Assembly (NCBI GenBank): GCA_910575155.1
Contig: CAJTDX010000011.1
Coordinates: forward strand, 1-64,000
Origin: Lachnospiraceae bacterium
GTDB lineage: Bacteria > Bacillota > Clostridia > Lachnospirales > Lachnospiraceae
DNA: 64,000 nucleotides
Direction of reading: 5' to 3'
Under the pieces are notes generated by a model that saw only the letters and a program-made list of their open reading frames with translations, did no database searches and had not been told where the DNA came from. A program made the translations under genes and the position numbers. Position 1 is the stretch's first letter, and each line of letters begins with the position of its first letter. Shown here in pieces: positions 55,807 through 64,000 of this stretch.

Positions 55807-55835
55807 TTCACAGGACAGGAAATAATATTTATAAT
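55807..55835 (+). promoter_or_regulatory. Promoter of the small membrane protein gene
   Basis: TTCACA at 55807-55812, 17 nt, TATAAT at 55830-55835; the ATG follows 27 nt later behind AAAGGAGG. Confidence 0.75.
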
Positions 55836-55861
55836 AGCAGATAGAAAGGAGGACATGCTAT

Positions 55862-56197
55862 ATGGAAAAAATAGTAAGTATTTTACAAAATTACAATGAG
55901 ATCCTGACAGAAGCGTTTGTGGCGCTGATGAGCCTTATACTTATCATTTTTCTGGCAAGGATTTTAAGACAGATAAAAAGGCTGAATTTCAGTCTTACAA
56001 GTATTACAAATAATATACAGGCATATTTTGACGTGATTTTGCAGGATGAGCCTCAGAAGACTGAGGAACAGACCGTGCAGCAGGAGCCGGTACAGAGCAA
56101 AAGTGCGGTACAGGAAAAAGACTTTGAAGATCAGGAACGCAGAAAGCAGGAAGAGGAGGTGTTTAACGCAGTATTACAGGAATATTTTCCGGGATAG
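55862..56197 (+). CDS. Small membrane-anchored coiled-coil protein, unknown
   Basis: A 111-residue protein with one helix (FVALMSLILIIFLARILRQI, residues 19-38) and a Gln/Glu-rich cytoplasmic tail (EEQTVQQEPVQSKSAVQEKD) ending EEVFNAVLQEYFPG. No family is recognised. It lies upstream of pgi but probably has its own transcript. Confidence 0.6.
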   Translation: MEKIVSILQNYNEILTEAFVALMSLILIIFLARILRQIKRLNFSLTSITNNIQAYFDVILQDEPQKTEEQTVQQEPVQSKSAVQEKDFEDQERRKQEEEVFNAVLQEYFPG

Positions 56198-56342
56198 CAT
56201 AGATGGAAGCGTTTTCAAAAGTCGTTTCATCAGATACATTTATCAAACACGCTCCAGAGTGATTGACTAAATGCCGGAGATTTGCTACACTTATCCTGTA
56301 AAGGAAAATCGTGACAATTATATCGACAAAGGAGTGGAAATC

Positions 56343-57689
56343 ATGGAAAAAGTAACGTTTGATTACGGAAAAAGCGCCGGTTTTATCAGTCAGGAAGAAA
56401 TCTCTTATATGACAAAATTAGTGGAAGACGCTAAGGACCTGCTGGTTTCAAAAAAAGGAGCCGGAAATGATTTTTTGGGATGGCTGGATTTGCCGGTGGA
56501 TTATGATAAAGAGGAGTTTGAGCGGATCAAAAAAGCATCGGCTAAGATTCAGAGCGATTCTGAAGTGCTGGTAGTAATCGGTATTGGAGGATCTTATCTG
56601 GGAGCAAGAGCTGCGATTGAATTTTTGAGACATGCATTTTATAACAACGTGTCAAAAGAGATCCGCAAGACGCCGGAGATCTATTATGCCGGTAACAGTA
56701 TCAGCAGCAATTATCTGGCAGGACTGATAGAGGTAATCGGCGACCGTGATTTCTCAGTAAATATTATTTCCAAATCAGGAACCACGACAGAGCCGGCGAT
56801 TGCATTCCGTGTATTTAAGGAACTGCTGGAGAAGAAATACGGCAAGGAAGAAGCCGCTAAGAGAATTTATGCGACCACAGACAGAGCAAGAGGAGCGTTA
56901 AAAAATCTTGCGACAGAAGAAGGCTACGAGAGTTTTGTAGTGCCCGATGACGTAGGAGGACGATTCTCTGTACTGACTGCCGTAGGACTTCTTCCAATTG
57001 CGGTAAGCGGAGCAGACATTGATAAACTGATGGAAGGCGCGGCGTCCGGAAGAGAGCTGGCATTAAATAAATCTTTTGCAGACAACGACGCTATGCAGTA
57101 TGCGGCTGTCCGCAATATTTTGCTGAGAAAGGGCAAAGTCGCAGAGGTTATGGCAAATTATGAACCGGGCCTTCACTATATTTCAGAGTGGTGGAAACAG
57201 CTTTACGGAGAGAGTGAAGGAAAGGATCAGAAAGGAATTTTCCCTGCTTCTGTAGATTTGACAACAGATCTCCATTCTATGGGACAGTTTATTCAGGACG
57301 GCGCGCGTATTATGTTTGAAACCGTGCTGAATGTGGAAAAATCCCGTAGTAAAATAGAGCTTAAGGAAGAGCCTGTGGATTTGGACGGTCTGAATTATCT
57401 TGCAGGAAAAGATATGGATTTTGTAAATAAAAGCGCGATGAATGGCACCATTCTGGCGCATACCGATGGAAACGTGCCAAACCTTATGGTGAAGATTCCG
57501 GAGCAGAATGAGTATTATCTGGGCCAGTTGTTTTATTTCTTTGAGTTTGCCTGCGGAGTAAGCGGCTATCTTCTGGGTGTAAATCCATTTAACCAGCCGG
57601 GGGTAGAGAGCTATAAACGCAATATGTTTGCATTGCTTGGCAAGCCTGGTTTTGAGTCAGAAAGAGAAGAATTATTAAAGAGGATTTAA
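56343..57689 (+). CDS. pgi: Glucose-6-phosphate isomerase
   Basis: A 448-residue enzyme of glycolysis that interconverts glucose-6-P and fructose-6-P. Motifs: [19 protein letters not shown], the phosphate loop [19 protein letters not shown], the catalytic region [20 protein letters not shown], and [20 protein letters not shown] with the C-terminal Lys. ATG 56343 is chosen because AAAGGAG lies 8 nt upstream; the frame extends further upstream without a site. Confidence 0.95.
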   Translation: MEKVTFDYGKSAGFISQEEISYMTKLVEDAKDLLVSKKGAGNDFLGWLDLPVDYDKEEFERIKKASAKIQSDSEVLVVIGIGGSYLGARAAIEFLRHAFYNNVSKEIRKTPEIYYAGNSISSNYLAGLIEVIGDRDFSVNIISKSGTTTEPAIAFRVFKELLEKKYGKEEAAKRIYATTDRARGALKNLATEEGYESFVVPDDVGGRFSVLTAVGLLPIAVSGADIDKLMEGAASGRELALNKSFADNDAMQYAAVRNILLRKGKVAEVMANYEPGLHYISEWWKQLYGESEGKDQKGIFPASVDLTTDLHSMGQFIQDGARIMFETVLNVEKSRSKIELKEEPVDLDGLNYLAGKDMDFVNKSAMNGTILAHTDGNVPNLMVKIPEQNEYYLGQLFYFFEFACGVSGYLLGVNPFNQPGVESYKRNMFALLGKPGFESEREELLKRI

Positions 57690-57704
57690 TAATAAATTCA
57701 GACG

Positions 57705-57751
57705 GAGGGTATCGTTTTATCATCAGATTCAGGTGATAGAGCGGTACCCTC
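57705..57751 (+). terminator. Hairpin downstream of pgi
   Basis: GAGGGTATCG (57705-57714) pairs with CGGTACCCTC (57742-57751), an inner TATCA...TGATA helix lies in the loop, and CAGAC/GTCTG closes the base. No U-run follows, so it may stabilise the 3' end rather than terminate. Confidence 0.45.
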
Positions 57752-57939
57752 GCTTTGTCTGCAGAAAGCAGGAATGAATGCCAGACAGATTCTGAATCAA
57801 AGTTTCACAGAATGTTTCGTCTGTTGATGTTATTATAAATATTTATAATGATATTTCGGTTGAAATTATTGTGAAAAAGAGTGATAATAAAAAGGACTTT
57901 TGTGTGAACCAGTTTATGCGAAAAAGAAAGGAGAAAACA

Positions 57940-59088
57940 ATGGCAAACAGATTTGTATTAAATGAGACATCTTATCACGGGGCGGGAGCGATTCAGGAGA
58001 TTACCGCGGAAGCAAAAGGGAGAAAGTTCCAAAAGGCTTTTGTATGCTCAGATCCGGATTTAATTAAATTTGGCGTGACAAAAAAAGTATTGGATGTTTT
58101 GGATCAGGATGGTTTGAAATATGAAGTTTATTCCGAGATCAAGCCTAATCCCACCATTGAAAACGTTCAGGATGGCGTAGAGGCTTATAAGAAATCAGGC
58201 GCAGATTATCTGATTGCAATTGGAGGAGGTTCCTCCATGGATACGGCGAAAGCAATCGGTATCATAATTAATAACCCTCAATTTGCAGATGTGGTCAGCC
58301 TGGAAGGAGTGGCTCCTACCACCGAGAAGTCCGTTCCTATTTTTGCAGTGCCGACGACTGCGGGAACGGCTGCAGAAGTGACGATCAATTATGTAATTAC
58401 GGACGCCGCCAAGAATCGAAAGATGGTGTGCGTAGATCCGAAAGATATTCCGGTGGTGGCATTTGTGGATCCGGAAATGATGTCCTCCATGCCCAAAGGA
58501 CTGACGGCGGCAACCGGAATGGACGCGCTGACACATGCCATAGAAGGATATATCACGGCAGGGGCATGGGAATTATCGGATATGTTCCATTTGAAAGCCA
58601 TTGAGATTATTGCAAGAAGCCTGCGCGGAGCCGTTGAGAATACGCCGGAAGGCAGAGAAGACATGGCGCTGGGACAGTATGTGGCAGGCATGGGATTTTC
58701 CAATGTGGGGCTTGGAATTGTACATTCCATGGCGCATCCTCTGGGCGCGCTCTATGATACGCCTCATGGAGTGGCAAACGCTATTATTCTCCCCACAGTC
58801 ATGGAATACAATGCGGAAGCCACCGGTGAAAAATATCGTGAGATAGCCAGGGCAATGGGAGTGGAAGGCGTGGATTCCATGTCTCAGGAGGAATACCGCA
58901 AGGCAGCAATCGACGCTGTGAAGAAATTGTCTCAGGATGTTGGAATCCCTGCGGATTTAAAAGAAATTGTCAAAAAAGAGGATATCGCGTTTCTGGCGCA
59001 GTCCGCTTATGATGATGCATGCAGACCTGGAAATCCAAAGGAAACCAGTGTGGAAGACCTTACCAGGCTGTATGAATCTTTAATTTAG
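57940..59088 (+). CDS. fucO: Iron-containing alcohol dehydrogenase, lactaldehyde-reductase type
   Basis: A 382-residue group III alcohol dehydrogenase, most like FucO, which reduces lactaldehyde to 1,2-propanediol. NAD site GGGSSMDTAKAIGI; metal ligands in ATGMDALTHAIEGY (Asp and His) and HSMAHPLGALYDTPHG (two His). ATG 57940 follows AAAGGAG; an in-frame ATG at 57871 has no site. With no fucose genes nearby, a general aldehyde role is also possible. Confidence 0.87.
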   Translation: MANRFVLNETSYHGAGAIQEITAEAKGRKFQKAFVCSDPDLIKFGVTKKVLDVLDQDGLKYEVYSEIKPNPTIENVQDGVEAYKKSGADYLIAIGGGSSMDTAKAIGIIINNPQFADVVSLEGVAPTTEKSVPIFAVPTTAGTAAEVTINYVITDAAKNRKMVCVDPKDIPVVAFVDPEMMSSMPKGLTAATGMDALTHAIEGYITAGAWELSDMFHLKAIEIIARSLRGAVENTPEGREDMALGQYVAGMGFSNVGLGIVHSMAHPLGALYDTPHGVANAIILPTVMEYNAEATGEKYREIARAMGVEGVDSMSQEEYRKAAIDAVKKLSQDVGIPADLKEIVKKEDIAFLAQSAYDDACRPGNPKETSVEDLTRLYESLI

Positions 59089-59115
59089 TATTAAGAAGTT
59101 TCGGGAGGATGAGAA

Positions 59116-59469
59116 ATGCAGAACGATGATGTGAGAGCACAGTTAATCCGGGCGTTTCCAGCCGAGGTCATTGAGGCGCGCGGTACCAGGAATGAGATGT
59201 ATTATGCCTGCCCCACCTGCGGAAGGGCGGTCGCACAGGGGATGGATAAGTGTACGGGGTGCAGTCAGGTTTTGAGCTGGAAAAACATCAACGAAATGAT
59301 GTCTGCCAATGGGATGCGTAAAGCGGTGCTGGAATTTGAAGTTGCCTCTGATTTTACAAACGGAAACTGCAGAAAATGTCCGCTTTCCTATATCGGGAAG
59401 GGCGATACAGGAAATGTGTACGAATGTCCTTTGGACATGCGCAGCGCCTGTCCAATAAAGCTGTGTTAA
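59116..59469 (+). CDS. Cysteine-rich zinc-ribbon-like protein, unknown
   Basis: A 117-residue protein with an N-terminal zinc-ribbon (YYACPTCGRAVAQGMDKCTG then CSQVLSW) and a second Cys set (NGNCRKCPLS, YECPLDMRSACPIKLC), ten cysteines in all. The spacing suits two metal sites, Zn or Fe-S. It starts 27 nt after the alcohol dehydrogenase, with GGGAGGATG upstream, and stands before rubrerythrin. No family is recognised. Confidence 0.65.
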   Translation: MQNDDVRAQLIRAFPAEVIEARGTRNEMYYACPTCGRAVAQGMDKCTGCSQVLSWKNINEMMSANGMRKAVLEFEVASDFTNGNCRKCPLSYIGKGDTGNVYECPLDMRSACPIKLC

Positions 59470-59587
59470 CCTGAGTAAGACAGGGGCTTAGAGTAAAGAG
59501 GTCTGATTAATTGTTTTGTTTTTTTGTATAAAATTTCCATATCTGCACATGCTATTTCTGTACAATGATAGAAAGGCAGGAACAGTG

Positions 59588-60211
59588 ATGGCAATGGATT
59601 TTAAACAGAGCGAGACAATGAAGAATCTGATGCGTGCATTTGCAGGGGAAAGTCAGGCAAGAAACCGTTATACCTTTGCGGCGACCCAGGCGAATAATCA
59701 GGGGTTATATGTGATTGAACACATTTTCAAATTCACGGCGGATCAGGAAAAGGAACATGCAGAGGTATTTTACAATCAGTTAAAAGAACTGGCGGGAGAA
59801 ACCATTCATATTGACGGCGGTTATCCGGTAGATTTAAGTCCAAACATTTCGGATTTATTGGACAAAGCGCAGCACAATGAGTATGAGGAGCATGACGACG
59901 TTTATAAGAATTTTGCAGATAAGGCGCAGGAAGAAGGCTTTGGAAAAGCGGCGGCTAAATTCCGTGCGATTGCAGAAATTGAAAAGCTTCACGGGGACCG
60001 GTTTGGAGCATTTGCCCAATTGCTGAAAGATAACCAGTTGTTTGTCTCAAAGGTAGAGACGAAATGGATGTGCTTAAACTGCGGTCATGTGCAGGAAGGG
60101 ACACAAGCGCCCCAGAAATGCCCGGTATGCGACCATGAACAGGGCTGGTTTATCCGGATGGAGCTGGCTCCCTATTGCAGAGAAGGAAACTTTGAAAAAT
60201 TTCCTTCTTAG
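59588..60211 (+). CDS. Rubrerythrin
   Basis: A 207-residue peroxide-reducing diiron protein. The ferritin-like part carries FAGESQARNRY, DQEKEHAEVFY and AEIEKLHGDRF (Glu/His ligands). The rubredoxin tail is CLNCGHVQEGTQAPQKCPVC. It protects anaerobes from hydrogen peroxide. ATG 59588 starts MAMDFKQSETMKNLMRAFAG; a longer frame from 59516 begins with an unlikely hydrophobic stretch. Followed by dispersed hairpin repeats. Confidence 0.93.
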   Translation: MAMDFKQSETMKNLMRAFAGESQARNRYTFAATQANNQGLYVIEHIFKFTADQEKEHAEVFYNQLKELAGETIHIDGGYPVDLSPNISDLLDKAQHNEYEEHDDVYKNFADKAQEEGFGKAAAKFRAIAEIEKLHGDRFGAFAQLLKDNQLFVSKVETKWMCLNCGHVQEGTQAPQKCPVCDHEQGWFIRMELAPYCREGNFEKFPS

Positions 60212-60236
60212 AAAAGAGTTATACAGAGGGGGCGGT

Positions 60237-60315
60237 CTGTTAATAGATCGTCGTAAACAGGGAGGCATGTGACCCGGCGAGTCACATGCCTCCCTGTAAT
60301 TACTCCGATAAAAAG
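60237..60315. repeat. Dispersed palindromic repeat, copy B
   Basis: The same element as 52861-52939. Here the stem is 17 bp and perfect (ACAGGGAGGCATGTGAC at 60257-60273 with 60281-60297), and similar flanks (CTGTTAATAG, TAATTACTCC, GATAAAAAG) surround it. The stem differs by compensating or matching changes, which suggests structure matters. Confidence 0.75.
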
Positions 60316-60340
60316 ATGGCTGTTACACATTATAAATAAT

Positions 60341-60398
60341 AAAGATCCCCCACAGAATATACCGTGCCGAATGGCACGCATTTGTGCGGGATATCTTT
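60341..60398. ncRNA. Long imperfect hairpin downstream of rubrerythrin
   Basis: AAAGAT-CCCCC-ACA (60341-60354) pairs with TGT-GCGGG-AT-ATCTTT (60383-60398), and the loop contains a second helix (CGTGCC-GAAT-GGCACG, 60363-60378). It may be a bidirectional terminator, a small RNA or part of a repeat; no coding potential is seen. Confidence 0.4.
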
Positions 60399-60486
60399 AT
60401 TTATCTTTAAAATCTGAAGAAACCGGAATTAGCGATTTCCTCGTCTCTGCCAAAGACCGCTGGGGCAGCCCGCATAAAAACAGAAC

Positions 60487-60522
60487 AGGGTATGCGTAAA
60501 CCGGGACAGTCCTGCATACCCT
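60487..60522 (-). terminator. Terminator of the full-length secreted paralogue
   Basis: On the minus strand AGGGTATGCA (60522-60513) pairs with the arm at 60496-60487 (one mismatch at the top); GTTCTGTTTTT follows. The first arm includes the TAG stop codon. Confidence 0.7.
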
Positions 60523-61261
60523 AAAGTAAAGAGTTGGTTTTCAATTGATTGCTTGTTTCTGTTGTGTACCAGGTTTTGTAGCCAGCATGTTTACCTGAAC
60601 CTGCACCAATATTTAATATATCATCTACAGAAACTACTTCGCCATTTTCACCAGAGACGGCAGGAACAAAACCAGCGTCCTCGTAAGCCTTTTTATCTAT
60701 CTCATCAACATGCTTACCCCACAATTCAGATAACGCCGCAAACCCAGTATGGTTCGTCCACTCCTTGCCACATTGGCATTGCAGATGGTACGTCACGATT
60801 ACCTGCCCTGCCTTGCCGGAAACCTTAGCCAGCTTAGACCAGTTTGACTTTCCATCAAACCTTACCGCCATGTAAGCTGTCTTGTAACTGTTTAGTTTCT
60901 TGCTGTTTAATGAGAATGTGTACTGGTTCTTACCCTTCCTGGTGACCTTTGCGGTTGCCCTGGCAGCCTGGAACTTCCTGCTGTCCTTGGTAGAACCGTA
61001 GGAAACGGTAATCTTCTTTACTTTGCCCAGTTTTTTAACCTTGCTGGCAGGGACTGTAACGGTTACATTTACCTTACCGTTAGACCGCTTAGCGGATTTG
61101 ATTGTCGGGGTGACGCTGCTGATCTTCTTGTTGATGAACGCGGTCCCCTTCGCCTCTGCCGTGAAGCCTGCCGCCTGCACGCTTCCGAACACGATCGCCG
61201 CTGCAATGGCTGCCGCCGCAACTTTCCTGGCAATCCTTTTCATTTTCCATTTCACTTCCAT
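60521..61261 (-). CDS. Secreted protein with FN3-like domain, full-length paralogue
   Basis: A 246-residue secreted protein. Signal peptide residues 8-37 (RIARKVAAAAIAAAIVFGSV; cleavage after TAEA), then a beta-rich FN3-like domain (residues 44-147: SSVTPTIKSAKRSNGKVNVT, KKITVSYGSTKDSRKFQAAR, YMAVRFDGKSNWSKL), then a conserved unknown domain with QCQCGKEWTNHTGF and a Tyr/Trp-rich end. The gene at 610-1062 lacks residues 39-126 but is otherwise close to identical, so they are recent paralogues 60 kb apart and inverted. Function is unknown; cell-surface or toxin-like secretion are both possible. Confidence 0.75.
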   Translation of the reverse strand: MEVKWKMKRIARKVAAAAIAAAIVFGSVQAAGFTAEAKGTAFINKKISSVTPTIKSAKRSNGKVNVTVTVPASKVKKLGKVKKITVSYGSTKDSRKFQAARATAKVTRKGKNQYTFSLNSKKLNSYKTAYMAVRFDGKSNWSKLAKVSGKAGQVIVTYHLQCQCGKEWTNHTGFAALSELWGKHVDEIDKKAYEDAGFVPAVSGENGEVVSVDDILNIGAGSGKHAGYKTWYTTETSNQLKTNSLL

Positions 61262-61360
61262 ATGATTCCTTCCATCCGTTCTTCAAGTGCCATACCGGGT
61301 TTCCTCTTATATCCCTTATGATATGCACCTGGTATTTTTTAGTCCACTTCCATATCTAAA

Positions 61361-61389
61361 ATTATAGAACGCAGTAAATGATTTATTAA
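61361..61389 (-). promoter_or_regulatory. Promoter of the secreted paralogue
   Basis: On the minus strand TTAATA (61389-61384), 17 nt, TATAAT (61366-61361). The leader is about 90 nt. The shared sequence with the copy at 610 starts only near the ribosome binding site, so each copy has its own promoter region. Confidence 0.6.
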
Positions 61390-61543
61390 TTTATATTTTC
61401 GACACCGTTCGACAGGAACTCGCCCTTTGGCAATGAGAACACAAATTTTTCAAACTCTTATCAAATTTATTTCAAAAAAGCCTGTCAAAATGTATGCGAT
61501 AATGTTAATATGAAAAAGTACAAATGGAAACAGGAGGTTAAGA

Positions 61544-62677
61544 ATGAAAAAACGTAATTATATTCTGACAGTGATTTTAGCGGCGGCGGTGCTAATGACA
61601 GGCTGCGGAGAAAAAAGTGATAAAAAAGCAGAAAGTGCAGCAGATCAAAATAGTACGGGAGACGTTCTGGATTTTGATGCAGAAGAGTATGTAAAACTTG
61701 GAGATTACAAAGGTTTGGACGTTACCTATCCATCCGTGCAGGAGATCACGGATCAAGATGTGGAGCAGTATATTCAGGAACAGTTGGAAGAGAACATAGA
61801 ATACAAAGAAGTAGACCGCGCGTCAAAGGAAGGGGATACCGTCAATATCGACTATACGGGAACGATTAACGGCGAGGAGTTTGAAGGAGGGAGCGATACA
61901 GAGTACGATCTTGAGCTTGGGTCGCAGGATTTCCTTCCTGAGTTTGAGGAGAGCCTGGTGGGGAAGAAGGCTGGTGAAACAGCCGTGTTTACCCTTACGT
62001 TTCCCTCGGAGGATTATGATGAATCAGTTGCGGGCCAGGAGGCTGAATTTACGGTAAAGATAAATTCTGTCAGTGAAACGGTAACGCCGGAATATAATCT
62101 GGATTTTGTGAAAAGTATATCAGATTATGAAACCCTTGAGGAATACGAGGCTTCTGTAAAAGAAGAATTAATTACGTATGCAGAAGATGAATCCGAGACA
62201 GAGAAAGGGGAACATGCTTTAAGGCTTGTAATGAATGAGGCGGAACTGAAAGGATTTCCGCAGACATTATATGATTTCTTTTACGAGGATACGGTATCCG
62301 GATATAAGTCTTTTGCAGAAATGCAGGGAATGGAATACGAAGAATTTCTGGAATCCTTTATGAGTGAGGAAGATATCAAAGAGGTGGTGGAAGAGCAGGT
62401 AAACGACCATCTGATCAGCCAGGCAATTTTACAAAAAGAAGGCGTTGCGCTTACCGATGAAGAGTATGCCAAAACAGGGGAAGAACTGGCGGTCTCAGAG
62501 GGATATGGAAGCCTGGAAGAGTATGAGGAGGATTACGGCAAAATCAGTGTTACAGCCCAGATGGTAAGAGAAAAAGCCATAGATATTTTGAAAGAATCCG
62601 TTAATCTGCAGGAAGTTCCCTGGGATGAATACGATGAATATGGGGAAGATCTGGACTCTGAGGATGAAGAATCCTGA
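61544..62677 (+). CDS. Exported trigger-factor-like peptidyl-prolyl isomerase lipoprotein
   Basis: A 377-residue lipoprotein. Residues 1-21 are a type II signal ending LMTGC, so it is anchored outside the membrane. Residues 85-180 are an FKBP-type domain (EGDTVNIDYTGTINGEEFEG, then DFLPEFEESLVGKKAGETAV). The rest is a trigger-factor C-terminal chaperone region (VNDHLISQAILQKEGVALTD). The ribosome-binding N-domain of true trigger factor is replaced by the signal. A role in folding exported proteins is likely. CAGGAGG precedes the ATG. Confidence 0.85.
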   Translation: MKKRNYILTVILAAAVLMTGCGEKSDKKAESAADQNSTGDVLDFDAEEYVKLGDYKGLDVTYPSVQEITDQDVEQYIQEQLEENIEYKEVDRASKEGDTVNIDYTGTINGEEFEGGSDTEYDLELGSQDFLPEFEESLVGKKAGETAVFTLTFPSEDYDESVAGQEAEFTVKINSVSETVTPEYNLDFVKSISDYETLEEYEASVKEELITYAEDESETEKGEHALRLVMNEAELKGFPQTLYDFFYEDTVSGYKSFAEMQGMEYEEFLESFMSEEDIKEVVEEQVNDHLISQAILQKEGVALTDEEYAKTGEELAVSEGYGSLEEYEEDYGKISVTAQMVREKAIDILKESVNLQEVPWDEYDEYGEDLDSEDEES

Positions 62678-62702
62678 ATGTAAATGTCTCAGGAATCAGG
62701 CT

Positions 62703-62746
62703 GGGATGGCAAGCGTTTTCACACGTTGCCATTCCGGTCTTTTTTT
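62703..62746 (+). terminator. Terminator of the lipoprotein gene
   Basis: GGATGGCAA...TTGCCATTCC hairpin (62704-62735) followed by GGTCTTTTTTT. Confidence 0.75.
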
Positions 62747-62800
62747 GCGTACCTGTGCAGCCGCACGCGGCGCGCCAAAGCGTGCAGTAGCCAAAGGACT

Positions 62801-62838
62801 GAGGGTTCAGGGGATTTGAAGCGGGCCTGTCCGCTCTG
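62801..62838 (+). repeat. 38-nt dispersed repeat, copy 1
   Basis: GAGGGTTCAGGGGATTTGAA followed by a GCGG-N6-CCGC-type hairpin. It recurs at 63950-63988 in the same orientation with four differences, two of which fall in the loop. Both copies lie outside genes, on either side of the HAD phosphatase gene. Confidence 0.7.
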
Positions 62839-62848
62839 CTTGCTGTGG

Positions 62849-63511
62849 TTATGTAAGGGAGAAGATATATTGTTCCATATCTTCTGTGGTATCTGCGATG
62901 ACGGAGGCGCCGTGCTGTTCAAGAAATTTGCGGGAACGGAACCCCCAGCTTACACTGAGACAGGGAATGTCTGCGTTTCTGGCAGTAGAAATGTCCACGT
63001 CAGAATCACCGACATAAATGCATTGTCCGGGGAGAACATGCAGTTCTTCCATGGCTTTAAATACAGTATCAGGAGATGGTTTGGGAGCGATCCGGGAAGA
63101 TTCTCCAATTGCAGTGGTAATATAAGGAGAGAAAAAATCATGACACAGTCCCTTAACAGCCAAATCAAATTTATTGGAGACTACAGCCAGTTTATAGCCG
63201 GCGTCATCCGCTTTCTTTAAGAAATCTATGATACCGGGAAAGGGGCGGGTATTATCTTTTTTATGAATTTCATAATGCTCTTTAAAGGTATGCAGACAGT
63301 TTTGAAACTTGTCAAAGGCCTGTCCGCCCGGAATGGCGCGCTCCATGAGTGCCGTAACGCCGTTTCCCACCATTTGCCGCACTTCTTCCTCAGAATATGT
63401 GGGAAGTTCAAAGCTTGCCAGCGCGTAATTTACGCTGTTTGTCAGATCAGTCAAAGTGTTCAGCAAAGTACCGTCCAAATCAAAAATAATCGTATTTATA
63501 GTATCAGGCAT
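62849..63511 (-). CDS. HAD-family phosphatase, phosphoglycolate phosphatase-like
   Basis: A 220-residue HAD hydrolase. Motif I TIIFDLDGTLLNTLTDL (nucleophile Asp), motif II LAVVSNKFD, the Lys in GESSRIAPKPSPD and motif IV YVGDSDVDISTA are complete, with an alpha-helical cap of Gph type (VRQMVGNGVTALMERAIPGG). ATG 63511 is preferred because AAAGGAGG lies 7 nt upstream. The substrate is most likely 2-phosphoglycolate or a similar phosphate ester. Confidence 0.88.
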   Translation of the reverse strand: MPDTINTIIFDLDGTLLNTLTDLTNSVNYALASFELPTYSEEEVRQMVGNGVTALMERAIPGGQAFDKFQNCLHTFKEHYEIHKKDNTRPFPGIIDFLKKADDAGYKLAVVSNKFDLAVKGLCHDFFSPYITTAIGESSRIAPKPSPDTVFKAMEELHVLPGQCIYVGDSDVDISTARNADIPCLSVSWGFRSRKFLEQHGASVIADTTEDMEQYIFSLT

Positions 63512-63949
63512 ATTACTGCCTCCTTTCTGTGAAAACAAATTTCTCAGTCATGCGCCGGATCCGGAAGGTTACTGTCCGTACATGAGCTTCATATTTCATA
63601 TCGTTAAATTCTAATTTAGATTATCATAAGTGTTTCCGTAGTTCAAGACTGAATAAAGTGATTCTGAAGTCGTGCGTTTGATTTTTTGCCAGTTGTATAA
63701 GTTTTAGCAAAATAAAGAATTTACGTTTACCCTGATATTAGTACTTTGGTATAATTAATAAAGCATAATTTACAATAAATTGGTCTTTTTGTTTAGCAAA
63801 AGAATATGATACTGCAATTAAAGCAGTGCATAATGTCTCACTTGTATTCAAACATTCATCAGACAGGCAGGGCTTTTGCTGCTTTCGGGAAACTTGTCAG
63901 ATCCTCTGTTATCAGTAATCGCAATTGAATATCCAATTCCCTCAGGATG
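63512..63949. other. Intergenic, no gene recognised
   Basis: About 440 AT-rich bases from the HAD phosphatase start to the second 38-nt repeat. No ORF with a ribosome binding site is seen. Part of it must hold the phosphatase promoter. Confidence 0.4.
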
Positions 63950-63988
63950 GAGGGTTCAGGGGATTTGAAGCGGACTTGTCCGCTTTGT
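63950..63988 (+). repeat. 38-nt dispersed repeat, copy 2
   Basis: Matches 62801-62838 (GAGGGTTCAGGGGATTTGAA, then an AGCGGACTTGTCCGCT hairpin and TTGTTTT). The hairpin with its T-rich tail resembles a terminator in this copy. The window ends 12 bases later. Confidence 0.7.
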
Positions 63989-64000
63989 TTTAAGAGACAG

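Noticed and set aside
52861-60398. CRISPR array considered for the hairpin repeats
   Set aside because: Only two copies exist, 7 kb apart, with no spacers or cas genes.

Overview
The window reads as a chromosome segment from an anaerobic, motile Firmicute of the Lachnospiraceae type. The evidence is a low-to-medium GC sequence with strong AGGAGG ribosome binding sites, [FeFe]-hydrogenase maturases (hydE, hydG), rubrerythrin, a BofA-type sporulation protein, flagellin with FliS, and a Firmicute-style Tad/Flp pilus cluster that includes DUF5702 and DUF6382-FHA proteins. The genus cannot be fixed from sequence alone.

Positions 1 to about 10,200 are a decayed mobile or accessory island. It holds a secreted protein whose longer paralogue lies at 60.5-61.3 kb in inverted orientation, and a 33-residue holin-like (type I) toxin with a self-sequestered ribosome binding site. 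It also holds a truncated, frameshifted BspA-like surface protein, the wreck of a MobA/MobL relaxase, an Rpn/PD-(D/E)XK transposase-like gene, a doubly deleted IS110 and a DUF6194 gene fused to it. An element-type sigma factor, a KTR zinc-ribbon gene, an ilvC gene under a TrmB-type regulator with a nearly deleted MFS gene between them, and a broken tnpV complete the island. Internal deletions are the recurring form of damage.

From about 10.2 kb the sequence looks like ordinary chromosome. hydE-hydG sit behind a roughly 300-nt leader with a strong promoter and an intrinsic terminator, which is a riboswitch-like arrangement I cannot assign to a known class. They are followed by a PH-domain membrane pair (YdbS/YdbT-like), a coiled-coil protein, a D-lactate-type dehydrogenase, a two-component system with a very large sensor, an aconitase-family hydratase and an AI-2E-family permease. 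Next come a large TPR/repeat/P-loop protein, glgB, cbiK and several lineage proteins.

From 31 to 41 kb a Gly/Pro-repeat protein, a methyltransferase and a propeller/C39-like protein lead into a flagellar group (DUF6240 protein, flagellin, FliS). A bofA gene and a Tad pilus operon (41.7-51.2 kb) follow. The operon encodes two A24 peptidases, CpaE-, CpaF-, TadB- and TadC-like proteins, an Flp1-like pilin, DUF5702, two TadE-like proteins and an FHA protein, behind one good promoter.

The last 13 kb holds housekeeping genes (flavodoxin/SCP2 protein, HIT hydrolase, murG, pgi, fucO-type alcohol dehydrogenase, rubrerythrin, an exported trigger-factor-like PPIase and a phosphoglycolate-phosphatase-like HAD enzyme). 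Among them are a second Rpn gene, the full-length secreted paralogue, and two families of short dispersed hairpin repeats.
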